From positions 1-64,000 of the forward strand of contig NZ_JAIMJA010000018.1 in NCBI RefSeq assembly GCF_021295315.1: a stretch of DNA of 64,000 nt, given 5' to 3'. The notes beneath the pieces were generated by a model. The model ran no database searches and was not told where the DNA came from. It saw only the letters and a list, made by a program, of their open reading frames with translations. The position numbers and the translations under genes are program-made. This DNA is from Motilimonas cestriensis. Its GTDB lineage: Bacteria; Pseudomonadota; Gammaproteobacteria; Enterobacterales; CBDFNC01. Positions 16,410 to 23,897 of the stretch are shown one piece after another (the first letter of the stretch is position 1; each line of letters starts with the position of its first letter).

Positions 16410-17792
16410 CTACCCATGTCCACATTCGACTGCGGCGACGGCCTTGTTGAGCAAATCAGACAAACTCAGTGCTTGCTTGGTAAATCCCATGCGCATTGCC
16501 GGCGTATCAGCTGTTTTCAACAACTGACAATAATTATAAATATTGCGTTGGATCTCTATACTGGCATCAAGGGACTTTGCACTTTTTAAGCTAGCAGCTT
16601 GATGGTCTTGGATCCATTGATGTACTTTTTTAGGTCCGTTTGCATCAAATAACGAAAATGGAACTGGGTATTTATTGCGATAAGTGATCGGGCAATAAGC
16701 GCCATAGTGAGTGCCATACCAACGGTCGCTCCACCATCCTATGTTATTGCCATTGCTTGGCAGCTCTTTACCACCGGTAAAATGGCGGTAGACAAAAAAC
16801 ACTTCCGCTTGCTCAGCTTTTATTTCATCGCTACTGGCCATTAATGCTGCGCCACGAATCGCACTTTCATGTTCAATGTAATGATGGAAATGCTTGGTAG
16901 GCTGACAAAACATGCGTAATAGCTGAAAGTGAGCATAAGATAATGTGCTTGGCTTTACATAATCAGCTCCGCGCAAAGGGGCGATGAGTCCGTAATGAAG
17001 CGCCTCAAAATGTGGTCTTCTCATGGTACTTTGATAACGTGCCGTCAAGGCGGCCAAGATAGACGGCACCTTAGGCTCAGGCAAAATACTACTGGCTTTG
17101 CCTTCGTAGACGGTATTGGCAGGCGTGTTAAGTAACAAGTTATGGTTGTATAACAAACAATAACCTGATTGTGCTTCCGTTGTCGCCAGACACCATAATG
17201 TTTTATCGCCAGCGAAGCGTAATAAACCACTCTCTGTGTGCAATGCAAGGAAGTTACTCTGTAATAACGCCTGCTCGTTAAGCCTTGCGTAAGATCTTAG
17301 AATATCAGCTAACTTTGCTAATAACTGGTAATAAATTTTGGGCGCACACGCTAATTGATCGATGATATCAGTGGTCGACTTATTTTCAGCAATAAGGTGT
17401 AACAATCGCTCTAACTTATCCACTTGTTTGATCAGCTTTAAACTATAAACTTTTTGACAATAGCCACATTTAAGGCGTTGTTGGCCAGCACTGGTATGGC
17501 CATATCGCTTGGTGGCGTTTTCGCCTTGCTTAGCCTTGGCGTGTGCAATAAAAAAAACATTTTCACAATGAGTGCAGCCTGTTAGCGGTTGGCCAAATTG
17601 AATGCCTAGCTTTTCTTCAAGCAACACTGCAACCGTTGCGTCATCTACCAATGGCGGATAACTGCCACACGCGCGGCAATGGATCGCAGGGTATCCTAAA
17701 TGATTGCTTTCCATCTGATATTCTGGGCTATTGGCAATGCCCAAGTTATGACACGGATAACTTTTGCAACAATTAAAAGTGGTACGAAACAC
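16410..17792 (-). CDS. Conserved zinc-ribbon protein of unknown function
   Basis: 460 residues. Four cysteine pairs suggest zinc ribbons or a zinc cluster: CCKSYPCHN near the N-terminus, CRACGSYPP, CTHCENVFF and, after a basic stretch (ATKRYGHTSAGQQRLKC), CGYCQKVY. The spacing of the last two resembles the InsA-type ribbon of IS1 transposases. A helical segment with a helix-turn-helix look (DIIDQLACAPKIYYQLL) follows, then a long C-terminal domain with aromatic-rich blocks (WWSDRWYGTHYGAYCPITY). There are no flanking inverted repeats, so it is not evidently a transposon. Related proteins occur in other marine gammaproteobacteria; a DNA-binding role is inference. Confidence 0.6.
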   Translation of the reverse strand: MFRTTFNCCKSYPCHNLGIANSPEYQMESNHLGYPAIHCRACGSYPPLVDDATVAVLLEEKLGIQFGQPLTGCTHCENVFFIAHAKAKQGENATKRYGHTSAGQQRLKCGYCQKVYSLKLIKQVDKLERLLHLIAENKSTTDIIDQLACAPKIYYQLLAKLADILRSYARLNEQALLQSNFLALHTESGLLRFAGDKTLWCLATTEAQSGYCLLYNHNLLLNTPANTVYEGKASSILPEPKVPSILAALTARYQSTMRRPHFEALHYGLIAPLRGADYVKPSTLSYAHFQLLRMFCQPTKHFHHYIEHESAIRGAALMASSDEIKAEQAEVFFVYRHFTGGKELPSNGNNIGWWSDRWYGTHYGAYCPITYRNKYPVPFSLFDANGPKKVHQWIQDHQAASLKSAKSLDASIEIQRNIYNYCQLLKTADTPAMRMGFTKQALSLSDLLNKAVAAVECGHG

Positions 17793-17998
17793 TATTCAAT
17801 CCTCAGCTTAATAGCGACCATAATGTCGCCTTTATACGCCTAAAACCTAGCCTTAATTTTTCCGCATAACAACTCAAAGGGTTAATATTTAGATTTAAAT
17901 AATATATTTGGGTGTTTAGTGTGATTGAGATCTCGTTTGAATACTAACTTGACGCCTAGACTTGCTACATCAAATAAGCACAACAGAACAGGTAAAGC

Positions 17999-18169
17999 AT
18001 GAACGAAATAGTGATAGCAATATTGGCAGGGTTTGTCGTAGGTGTTTTTTTTAGCGCCTTGAAGCTACCTATTCCGGCTCCGCCTGTTTTGAGTGGTGTG
18101 ATGGGTATCGTCGGTGTTTATCTTGGCGGTAAAGCTTACGCAATGATTATTGAACGTTTTTTCTCATAA
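17999..18169 (+). CDS. xapX: XapX domain small membrane protein
   Basis: 56 residues. Two hydrophobic segments surround KLPIPAPPVLSGVMGIVGVYLGG, the signature of the XapX (DUF1427) family. It begins MNEIVIAILAGFVVGV with GGTAAAGC upstream and ends 21 bp before deoD, so it is the first gene of the xapX-deoD-talB-deoB unit. Family members are found beside xanthosine or nucleoside genes and are thought to assist transport, without proof. TGTGATTGAGATCTCG (17922-17937) upstream is an incomplete CRP-like site. Confidence 0.85.
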   Translation: MNEIVIAILAGFVVGVFFSALKLPIPAPPVLSGVMGIVGVYLGGKAYAMIIERFFS

Positions 18170-18190
18170 GTTAGTAAAGGAATTTTTACC

Positions 18191-18901
18191 ATGGCAACTC
18201 CACATATTAATGCAAACCCAGGTGATTTCGCAGAAACTATTTTAATGCCTGGCGATCCACTGCGTGCCAAGTTCATTGCTGAAACTTATCTAGAAAACGT
18301 AACCCAAGTAACTGACGTCCGTAATATGTTGGGCTTTACTGGCGAATACCAAGGTAAACGTATTTCAGTCATGGGCCACGGCATGGGCATCCCGTCTTGC
18401 TCTATTTACACCCACGAGTTAATCAGTGAATACGGTGTTAAAAACATCATTCGCATCGGCAGCTGTGGCGCGATCAGCGAAGAAGTAAAATTAATGGATG
18501 TGATTGTTGCCATGGGCGCGAGTACTGATTCAAAAATTAACCGTATGCGCTTTAAAGATCACGACTTTGCCGCGATTGCTGACTACAACATGTTAGAAAA
18601 AGCGGTGAATAATGCTCGCGCACAAGACGTAAAAGTACGCGTTGGTAATGTTTTCTCAGCCGACTTATTCTACACACCACAACCAGAAATGTTTGATGTA
18701 ATGGAAAAGTACGGCATTCTTGGGGTGGAGATGGAAGCTGCAGCCCTTTATGGTGTCGCCGCTGAATTAGGCGCTAATGCCCTTTGTATTTTAACCGTGT
18801 CTGATCATATTCGTCGTCATGAATCATTATCAGCTGAGCTAAGACAAACGTCATTCAACGACATGATGCAAGTCGCGCTAGCAACGGCCATTGAGCTTTA
18901 A
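18191..18901 (+). CDS. deoD: Purine nucleoside phosphorylase
   Basis: 236 residues. It splits purine (deoxy)nucleosides with phosphate to base and (deoxy)ribose-1-phosphate. The hexameric DeoD family signatures are all present: [61 protein letters not shown] and ILTVSDHI with the base-contacting Asp. It lies 9 bp ahead of talB and shares an operon with the phosphopentomutase that uses its product. Start ATG 18191 follows AAAGGAATTTTTACC. Confidence 0.95.
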   Translation: MATPHINANPGDFAETILMPGDPLRAKFIAETYLENVTQVTDVRNMLGFTGEYQGKRISVMGHGMGIPSCSIYTHELISEYGVKNIIRIGSCGAISEEVKLMDVIVAMGASTDSKINRMRFKDHDFAAIADYNMLEKAVNNARAQDVKVRVGNVFSADLFYTPQPEMFDVMEKYGILGVEMEAAALYGVAAELGANALCILTVSDHIRRHESLSAELRQTSFNDMMQVALATAIEL

Positions 18902-18910
18902 GGAAGTATA

Positions 18911-19873
18911 ATGTCAAATCAATTAGAACAATTAAGCCGTTTTACTTCGGTGGTTGCCGACACAGGCGACATTAATGCCATTGTGCAATTTAAACCAGAA
19001 GATGCCACCACTAACCCATCTTTAATTTTAGGTGCGTCTAAGTTACCTGAATATGAAGCCGTTTTTAGCCAAGCGATTGATTTTGCAATCGAGCAAGGCG
19101 GCTCAGAAACTGAGCAAGTTAATGCCGCGAGCGATTTCTTGGCGGTTAGTATTGGCGCTGAAATTGTAAAACAAGTGCCAGGCTTAATCTCAACCGAGGT
19201 TGATGCGCGCTTGTCTTACGACACCCAAGGCAGCATCGCCAAAGCAAAACAGCTGATTGCACTTTACGAGAGTAAAGGCATTGATAAAAGCCGCGTATTA
19301 ATTAAGTTGGCTTCAACTTGGCAAGGTATTAAAGCGGCTGAGCAGTTAGAGCTTGAAGGTATTCGCTGTAACTTAACGCTGTTATTCTCATTTGCGCAAG
19401 CCCAAGCCTGCGCCCAAGCCAATGTCTATTTAGTGTCTCCTTTTGTTGGCCGTATTTACGATTGGTATAAAAAGCAGAACGGCGTTGAGTACACCGCTGA
19501 CAATGATCCCGGCGTGGCGTCTGTTACTAAAATTTACCAATTCTACAAGCAATATGGCTATCGCACCGTGGTAATGGGAGCCAGCTTTAGAAATGTGGGT
19601 CAGATCATCGCGCTAGCCGGTTGTGATAAGTTAACCATTGGCCCGGGCTTACTGACGCAATTAGAGCAAAGTAATGAAACTGTCAGCGAAAAGCTATCTG
19701 CAGATGTGGCAGTAGAGCCAAAACCAACGCCGCTAACAGAAGCCGATTTTTATTGGCAACACAACCAAGATCCCATGGCCGTTGAGAAACTGGCAGAAGG
19801 CATTCGTTTATTTGCCGCTGACCAAGAAAAATTAGAAGTGGTGATCCGCGAGCGTCTTCAAGCTCGTCACTAA
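18911..19873 (+). CDS. talB: Transaldolase (class B)
   Basis: 320 residues. It transfers a dihydroxyacetone unit between sedoheptulose-7-phosphate and glyceraldehyde-3-phosphate. Motifs: [19 protein letters not shown], the Schiff-base lysine in [12 protein letters not shown] (about residue 132), [12 protein letters not shown] and [10 protein letters not shown]. It is unusual to find talB between deoD and deoB. The arrangement links ribose-5-phosphate from nucleosides directly to the non-oxidative pentose phosphate route. AGGAAG precedes the start, 9 bp after deoD. Confidence 0.95.
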   Translation: MSNQLEQLSRFTSVVADTGDINAIVQFKPEDATTNPSLILGASKLPEYEAVFSQAIDFAIEQGGSETEQVNAASDFLAVSIGAEIVKQVPGLISTEVDARLSYDTQGSIAKAKQLIALYESKGIDKSRVLIKLASTWQGIKAAEQLELEGIRCNLTLLFSFAQAQACAQANVYLVSPFVGRIYDWYKKQNGVEYTADNDPGVASVTKIYQFYKQYGYRTVVMGASFRNVGQIIALAGCDKLTIGPGLLTQLEQSNETVSEKLSADVAVEPKPTPLTEADFYWQHNQDPMAVEKLAEGIRLFAADQEKLEVVIRERLQARH

Positions 19874-19906
19874 CTACCCTAGCCGCACTTACTGAGGTAA
19901 TAAAAA

Positions 19907-21127
19907 ATGAAAAGAGCCATTATATTAGTTGCTGATTCTTTTGGTATTGGCGCTGCAGATGATGCAGTGAAATTTGGTGACCAAGGGAGTGATACCTTTG
20001 GTCATATTGCTCAGCAATGTGCGGCAGGACATTGTGATAACGAACACCGCAGTGGCCCATTACACCTGCCAAACTTTGAACGCTTAGGTTTAGGTTTGGC
20101 CGCACTAGGTTCAACCGGACAGCTACCAGCTGGTTGCTCGGGTAAACCAGAACTCATTGGTTCATACGGTTATGCCGCAGAGCTTTCAACAGGCAAAGAC
20201 ACACCGTCTGGTCATTGGGAAATTGCTGGGGTACCAGTATTGTTTGATTGGGGCTACTTCCATGAAAAAGAAAACAGCTTTCCAGTTGAGCTATTAGACA
20301 AAATTGTCGAGCGCGCTAATTTACCCGGCTACTTAGCAAATTGTCACGCGTCTGGCACACACGTGTTGGATGATTTTGGTGAAGAGCACATGGCAACAGG
20401 AAAACCGATTTTTTATACCTCGGCTGACTCGGTATTTCAAATTGCCTGCCATGAAGAAACCTTTGGCCTAGAGCGCCTACTCGAGCTTTGTTTGATTGTG
20501 CGTGAAGAGCTAGAGCCATACAACATTGGTCGTGTTATTGCGCGCCCATTTGTTGGCCCGGCAAAAGGCGAATTTGAACGCACCGGTAATCGCCGTGATT
20601 ATTCTCTTGAGCCACCGGCGCCAACGGTGTTGGATAAGTTAGTCAACGAGATCCAAGGTGACGTAATTTCAGTGGGTAAAATTGCGGATATTTATGCGCA
20701 TTGTGGTATCACCAAAAAGACCAAAGCAACCGGCATTGGTCCGTTACTCGATGCAACGTTAACAGAGCTGAAAACCGCGCCCGCTAATAGCATTGTCTTC
20801 ACCAATTTGGTTGACTTTGATTCAGCCTACGGCCACCGACGTGACGTAACTGGTTATGCACAAGCACTGGAATATTTAGACCAACGATTACCTGAAGTTA
20901 TCGGTGCTATGCTGCCTGACGATATTTTAATTATCACCGCTGATCACGGCTGCGATCCTACTTGGCCAGGTACAGATCATACCCGTGAGCATATTCCCGT
21001 GCTGATTTACGGCAAAAGCCTGAGCCCAAGAGACTTGGGTAAAAGTGAAACCTTTGCCGATATTGGTCAGACCTTAGCCAGTTACTTTGGCCTGTCTAAG
21101 ATGGATTATGGCGTGAACCTGCTTTAA
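19907..21127 (+). CDS. deoB: Phosphopentomutase
   Basis: 406 residues, alkaline-phosphatase superfamily. It interconverts (deoxy)ribose-1-phosphate and 5-phosphate. Metal-binding motifs: [13 protein letters not shown] at the N-terminus, [10 protein letters not shown] with the phosphorylated threonine, and [23 protein letters not shown] near the C-terminus. It is the last gene of the xapX-deoD-talB-deoB operon and ends before a strong terminator. There is no deoC or deoA in this window, so deoxyribose-phosphate catabolism is completed elsewhere or not at all. Confidence 0.95.
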   Translation: MKRAIILVADSFGIGAADDAVKFGDQGSDTFGHIAQQCAAGHCDNEHRSGPLHLPNFERLGLGLAALGSTGQLPAGCSGKPELIGSYGYAAELSTGKDTPSGHWEIAGVPVLFDWGYFHEKENSFPVELLDKIVERANLPGYLANCHASGTHVLDDFGEEHMATGKPIFYTSADSVFQIACHEETFGLERLLELCLIVREELEPYNIGRVIARPFVGPAKGEFERTGNRRDYSLEPPAPTVLDKLVNEIQGDVISVGKIADIYAHCGITKKTKATGIGPLLDATLTELKTAPANSIVFTNLVDFDSAYGHRRDVTGYAQALEYLDQRLPEVIGAMLPDDILIITADHGCDPTWPGTDHTREHIPVLIYGKSLSPRDLGKSETFADIGQTLASYFGLSKMDYGVNLL

Positions 21128-21197
21128 TCCAATTTACCGATTTATCTTTTTACCGTTTATTTGTTATACCCATTTTTTTTGTGTTACTTCCCTTTTT

Positions 21198-21227
21198 GCC
21201 AGTCTGTCCATTGACTGGCTTTTTTTT
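21198..21227 (+). terminator. Intrinsic terminator of the deoB operon
   Basis: GCCAGTC (21198-21204) pairs perfectly with GACTGGC (21213-21219), followed by eight T. Confidence 0.9.
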
Positions 21228-21634
21228 GGCCAAATTTCGTCCTTTACTGGCTACCTCTGTATGAATACCTACTATTACTTACAAACAATCTTTAGCTTTG
21301 GCGATTTTTTCAGCTTATCGGAGCCAATAACGATTAAAGCAATATAAGTAAATCAAGAGCAACAACACAAACGGTAAGCATCTTAAAATTTGAGTAATAT
21401 CTACGCTAAAAATGTGAGGCATGGTGGGAATCGAGGGTTGTATTTCAGGCATATTGCACGGGTGATTTACGGACAAGCACTCAGTGTAGTGCGTGGTCCG
21501 TTAACAGGATTATTTTAGTGAGATTGATTACCAACTCAGTAAATAATTCTGTTAAATACCCCTTAACCCAGATTAGGCGTAAGCCAGCCGTCACCGACAG
21601 CACAATGATTAACTAGATAATAAAAGGAACCACC
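21228..21634 (+). promoter_or_regulatory. nupC upstream region with a strong hairpin
   Basis: 407 bp without a gene. ACGGAC (21469-21474) pairs with GTCCGT (21496-21501), and inside it GCACT (21477-21481) pairs with AGTGC (21488-21492) around CAGTGT; the internal loop is AA against GTG. There is no T-run, so it is not an ordinary terminator. It sits 134 bp before the nupC start and is probably in its 5' UTR or is an operator. I do not recognise it as a known riboswitch. AAGGAACCACC is the nupC ribosome site. Confidence 0.4.
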
Positions 21635-22876
21635 ATGGCAGCATTAATGAGTTTAATAGGGATAGGTGCATTGCTCTTAATTGCATATCTCTTAAGTGAC
21701 AACAAAAAAGCAATTAACTTTAGAACCATTTTGGGGGCATTTGCCATTCAAGCGGGTCTAGGTGCTTTTGTACTTTACGTTCCATTTGGTAAAGATGTAT
21801 TAGAAAGCATCTCAGGTGGTGTTCAAGCGGTTATCGATAGTGCGCAAGCCGGTATCAACTTCTTATTTGGCGGCCTCGTCAGCAATAAGATGTTTGAAGT
21901 ATTCGGTGGCGGTGGCTTTGTGTTTGCCTTCCGTGTACTGCCAATTATTATCTTTTTCTCTTCATTAATCGCCGTGCTTTACTACCTTGGCGTGATGCAA
22001 TGGATCATTAAGCTAATCGGTGGTGGTTTACATAAAGTACTTCGTATTAGCCGTCCTGAAGCCATGTCTGCTACTGCAAACATCTTTGTTGGCCAAACTG
22101 AAGCACCATTAGTTGTGCGCCCTTTCATTCCTAAAATGACCCAATCTGAGCTATTCGCTATTATGGTGGGTGGTTTAGCGAGTGTTGCTGGGTCTGTATT
22201 GGCTGGCTATGCAGGTCTAGGTGTTGAGCTTAAGTATCTAATTGCCGCTTCTTTCATGGCAGCCCCTGGCGGTTTGTTAATGGCTAAAATGATGAAGCCA
22301 GAAACGCAGCAGGTTATCGACAACATGGATGACGCGATGGCTGAGCAAGAAGATAAGCCAGCTAACGTGATTGACGCGGCGGCATCTGGTGCATCTTCAG
22401 GCTTGCAACTGGCGCTTAACGTGGGCGCAATGCTACTGGCTTTTATCGGTCTTATCGCGCTAATGAATAGCTTTGTCGGCTATGTTGGTGGTGTGTTCGG
22501 CCATGATAACTTCACCATTCAATTAATCTTAGGTTACGTGTTTGCACCTGTTGCATGGCTTATTGGTGTGCCATGGGCTGAAGCGGTTACCGCAGGTAGC
22601 TTCATCGGTCAAAAACTAGTGCTTAACGAGTTTGTAGCTTACATCGATTTTGTTGGCGTACGTGATACGCTTTCAATGAATACGCAAGTTATCGTTACCT
22701 TCGCATTATGTGGTTTTGCTAACCTTTCATCAGTAGCGATTCTACTAGGCGGTTTAGGTACGATGGCACCAACACGTCGTCATGACATTGCTAAGTTAGG
22801 TGTTAAAGCCATTGTTGCTGCGTCATTAGCCAACTTAATGAGTGCAGCGTTAGCGGGTCTGTTCTTCGCTTTATAA
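21635..22876 (+). CDS. nupC: NupC-type concentrative nucleoside transporter
   Basis: 413 residues, CNT family, about ten membrane helices and re-entrant loops. It couples nucleoside uptake to an ion gradient across the inner membrane. Hallmarks: [31 protein letters not shown]-type motif as [36 protein letters not shown], and the C-terminal [20 protein letters not shown]. Together with the Tsx-like porin, Add and the Deo enzymes it completes a nucleoside import and salvage route. It is monocistronic with a perfect terminator. Confidence 0.94.
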   Translation: MAALMSLIGIGALLLIAYLLSDNKKAINFRTILGAFAIQAGLGAFVLYVPFGKDVLESISGGVQAVIDSAQAGINFLFGGLVSNKMFEVFGGGGFVFAFRVLPIIIFFSSLIAVLYYLGVMQWIIKLIGGGLHKVLRISRPEAMSATANIFVGQTEAPLVVRPFIPKMTQSELFAIMVGGLASVAGSVLAGYAGLGVELKYLIAASFMAAPGGLLMAKMMKPETQQVIDNMDDAMAEQEDKPANVIDAAASGASSGLQLALNVGAMLLAFIGLIALMNSFVGYVGGVFGHDNFTIQLILGYVFAPVAWLIGVPWAEAVTAGSFIGQKLVLNEFVAYIDFVGVRDTLSMNTQVIVTFALCGFANLSSVAILLGGLGTMAPTRRHDIAKLGVKAIVAASLANLMSAALAGLFFAL

Positions 22877-22911
22877 GTGATAGAAGCTGCCTAACTAAAA
22901 GTACATTTAAT

Positions 22912-22941
22912 AAAAAAATCGGCCAACAGGCCGATTTTTTT
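22912..22941. terminator. Bidirectional terminator between nupC and ybaK
   Basis: Seven A then TCGGCC, loop AACA, GGCCGA and seven T: a perfect stem that terminates in both directions, serving nupC (+) and ybaK (-). Confidence 0.92.
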
Positions 22942-22970
22942 ATTTCTTAAGTTTCACTGACTTTAGCTGG

Positions 22971-23462
22971 TTATTCCCCTCTTCCCTTTTCTTCTCTAAT
23001 ATCAGCAAGTGTTGCCGAGGTTGCTTTTAGTAATCCGTCACAACTTAACCCGAGATCAAGTCCGCGTTTTCCGCCACTGATATACAGGGTTTCAAGGCCA
23101 GTTGCAGAGCTGTCTAAAAAAGTAGCTAGACGCTTTTTCTGGGCTATCGGGCTAATCCCGCCGACGATATAACCCGTTACTCGCTCGGCATGAACCGGAT
23201 CTGCCATTACCATCTTTTTAATTTTGGCCGCTTTAGCCAACGCTTTTAAATCAAGTAAGCCAGCCACAGGAACAATCGCAACAACGAGTTTATTTTTATC
23301 CGTTGCGTCACAGGCTAATAGGGTCTTAAATACTAGGTTTTGATCTAATCCCAACTTTTCAGCGGCTTCTTTACCAAAGTCATTATTGGATTTGTCATGT
23401 TCGTATTCATGGATTTCATAGGGAATGTTTTGCTTTTTAAGCCATCGAACGGCTGGTGTCAT
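22971..23462 (-). CDS. ybaK: Cys-tRNA(Pro)/Cys-tRNA(Cys) deacylase YbaK
   Basis: 163 residues from ATG 23462 (AAAGGATCTAAC upstream); the frame stays open for 39 more codons into a repeat and that part is not coding. YbaK clears cysteine from mischarged tRNA-Pro. Full-length match: TPAVRWLKKQNIPYEIHEYEHD, LVFKTLLACD with the essential lysine, VVAIVPVAGLLDLKALAKAA, VTGYIVGGISPIAQKKRL and ETLYISGGKRGLDLGL. The REP-like pair lies just upstream. Confidence 0.92.
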   Translation of the reverse strand: MTPAVRWLKKQNIPYEIHEYEHDKSNNDFGKEAAEKLGLDQNLVFKTLLACDATDKNKLVVAIVPVAGLLDLKALAKAAKIKKMVMADPVHAERVTGYIVGGISPIAQKKRLATFLDSSATGLETLYISGGKRGLDLGLSCDGLLKATSATLADIREEKGRGE

Positions 23463-23503
23463 GTTAGATCCTTTGTTGGTTGAACTTGTTGATTCGTGTT
23501 TCT

Positions 23504-23562
23504 TGTGGGACCTGAGCTTGCTCAGGGAATTTGTGATATTCGCAGAGCAAGCTCTGCCTACA
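23504..23562. repeat. REP/BIME-like pair of palindromes
   Basis: Two GC-rich hairpins face each other: CCTGAGC-TT-GCTCAGG (23511-23526) and GCAGAGC-AA-GCTCTGC (23542-23557). The flanks are inverted too: TGTGGGA...GGGAAT on the left against ATTCGC...CCTACA on the right. The mirror-image order with 15 bases between is the layout of a BIME made of two REP units. It lies in the 5' region of ybaK. No RAYT transposase gene is in the window. Confidence 0.7.
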
Positions 23563-23618
23563 GCTAAACTTGGCTTCAAAGAGCTAAGCTGGCGAAAAGT
23601 GCACTAGCTTATATTATT

Positions 23619-23897
23619 TAAGGTCTGTTGATCTTTGGTGGTTAATTTTTGTTCGATAGGGGACACCTTGTCTAAAAGCGTTTTGAGCGAGGCGAGCAGT
23701 GTGTAGCTTAGTACTCTAAGTAAATACTGCTCAGCGACGCGCAAAGCGCTTTTAGCCGAATTCTTTGGGCTGCGTTTGTTGCTCATTTCTACTGCGTTAG
23801 CACCTTTTTGCGTAGGTGACTATGCCGCAAAGTCTCTGCCTTGTATAAATACCCAACAAATCGCTGAAAAACAAGCTCAAAAGATCAACAGACCTTA
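23619..23897. mobile_element. MITE-like element, 279 bp with 18-bp perfect inverted ends
   Basis: TAAGGTCTGTTGATCTTT at 23619-23636 is repeated exactly in reverse complement at 23880-23897. The terminal TA on each side is probably the target duplication typical of mariner/IS630-type elements. The interior has no transposase; a 60-codon frame on the minus strand (23604-23786) is not convincing as a gene. The right end coincides with the last bases of the M14 peptidase gene, whose TAA stop is the terminal TTA of the element. Confidence 0.8.

Noticed and set aside
23604-23786. 60-codon frame inside the MITE as a gene
   Set aside because: It begins inside the element, runs across its left inverted repeat and has no recognisable protein features; MITE interiors are usually non-coding.
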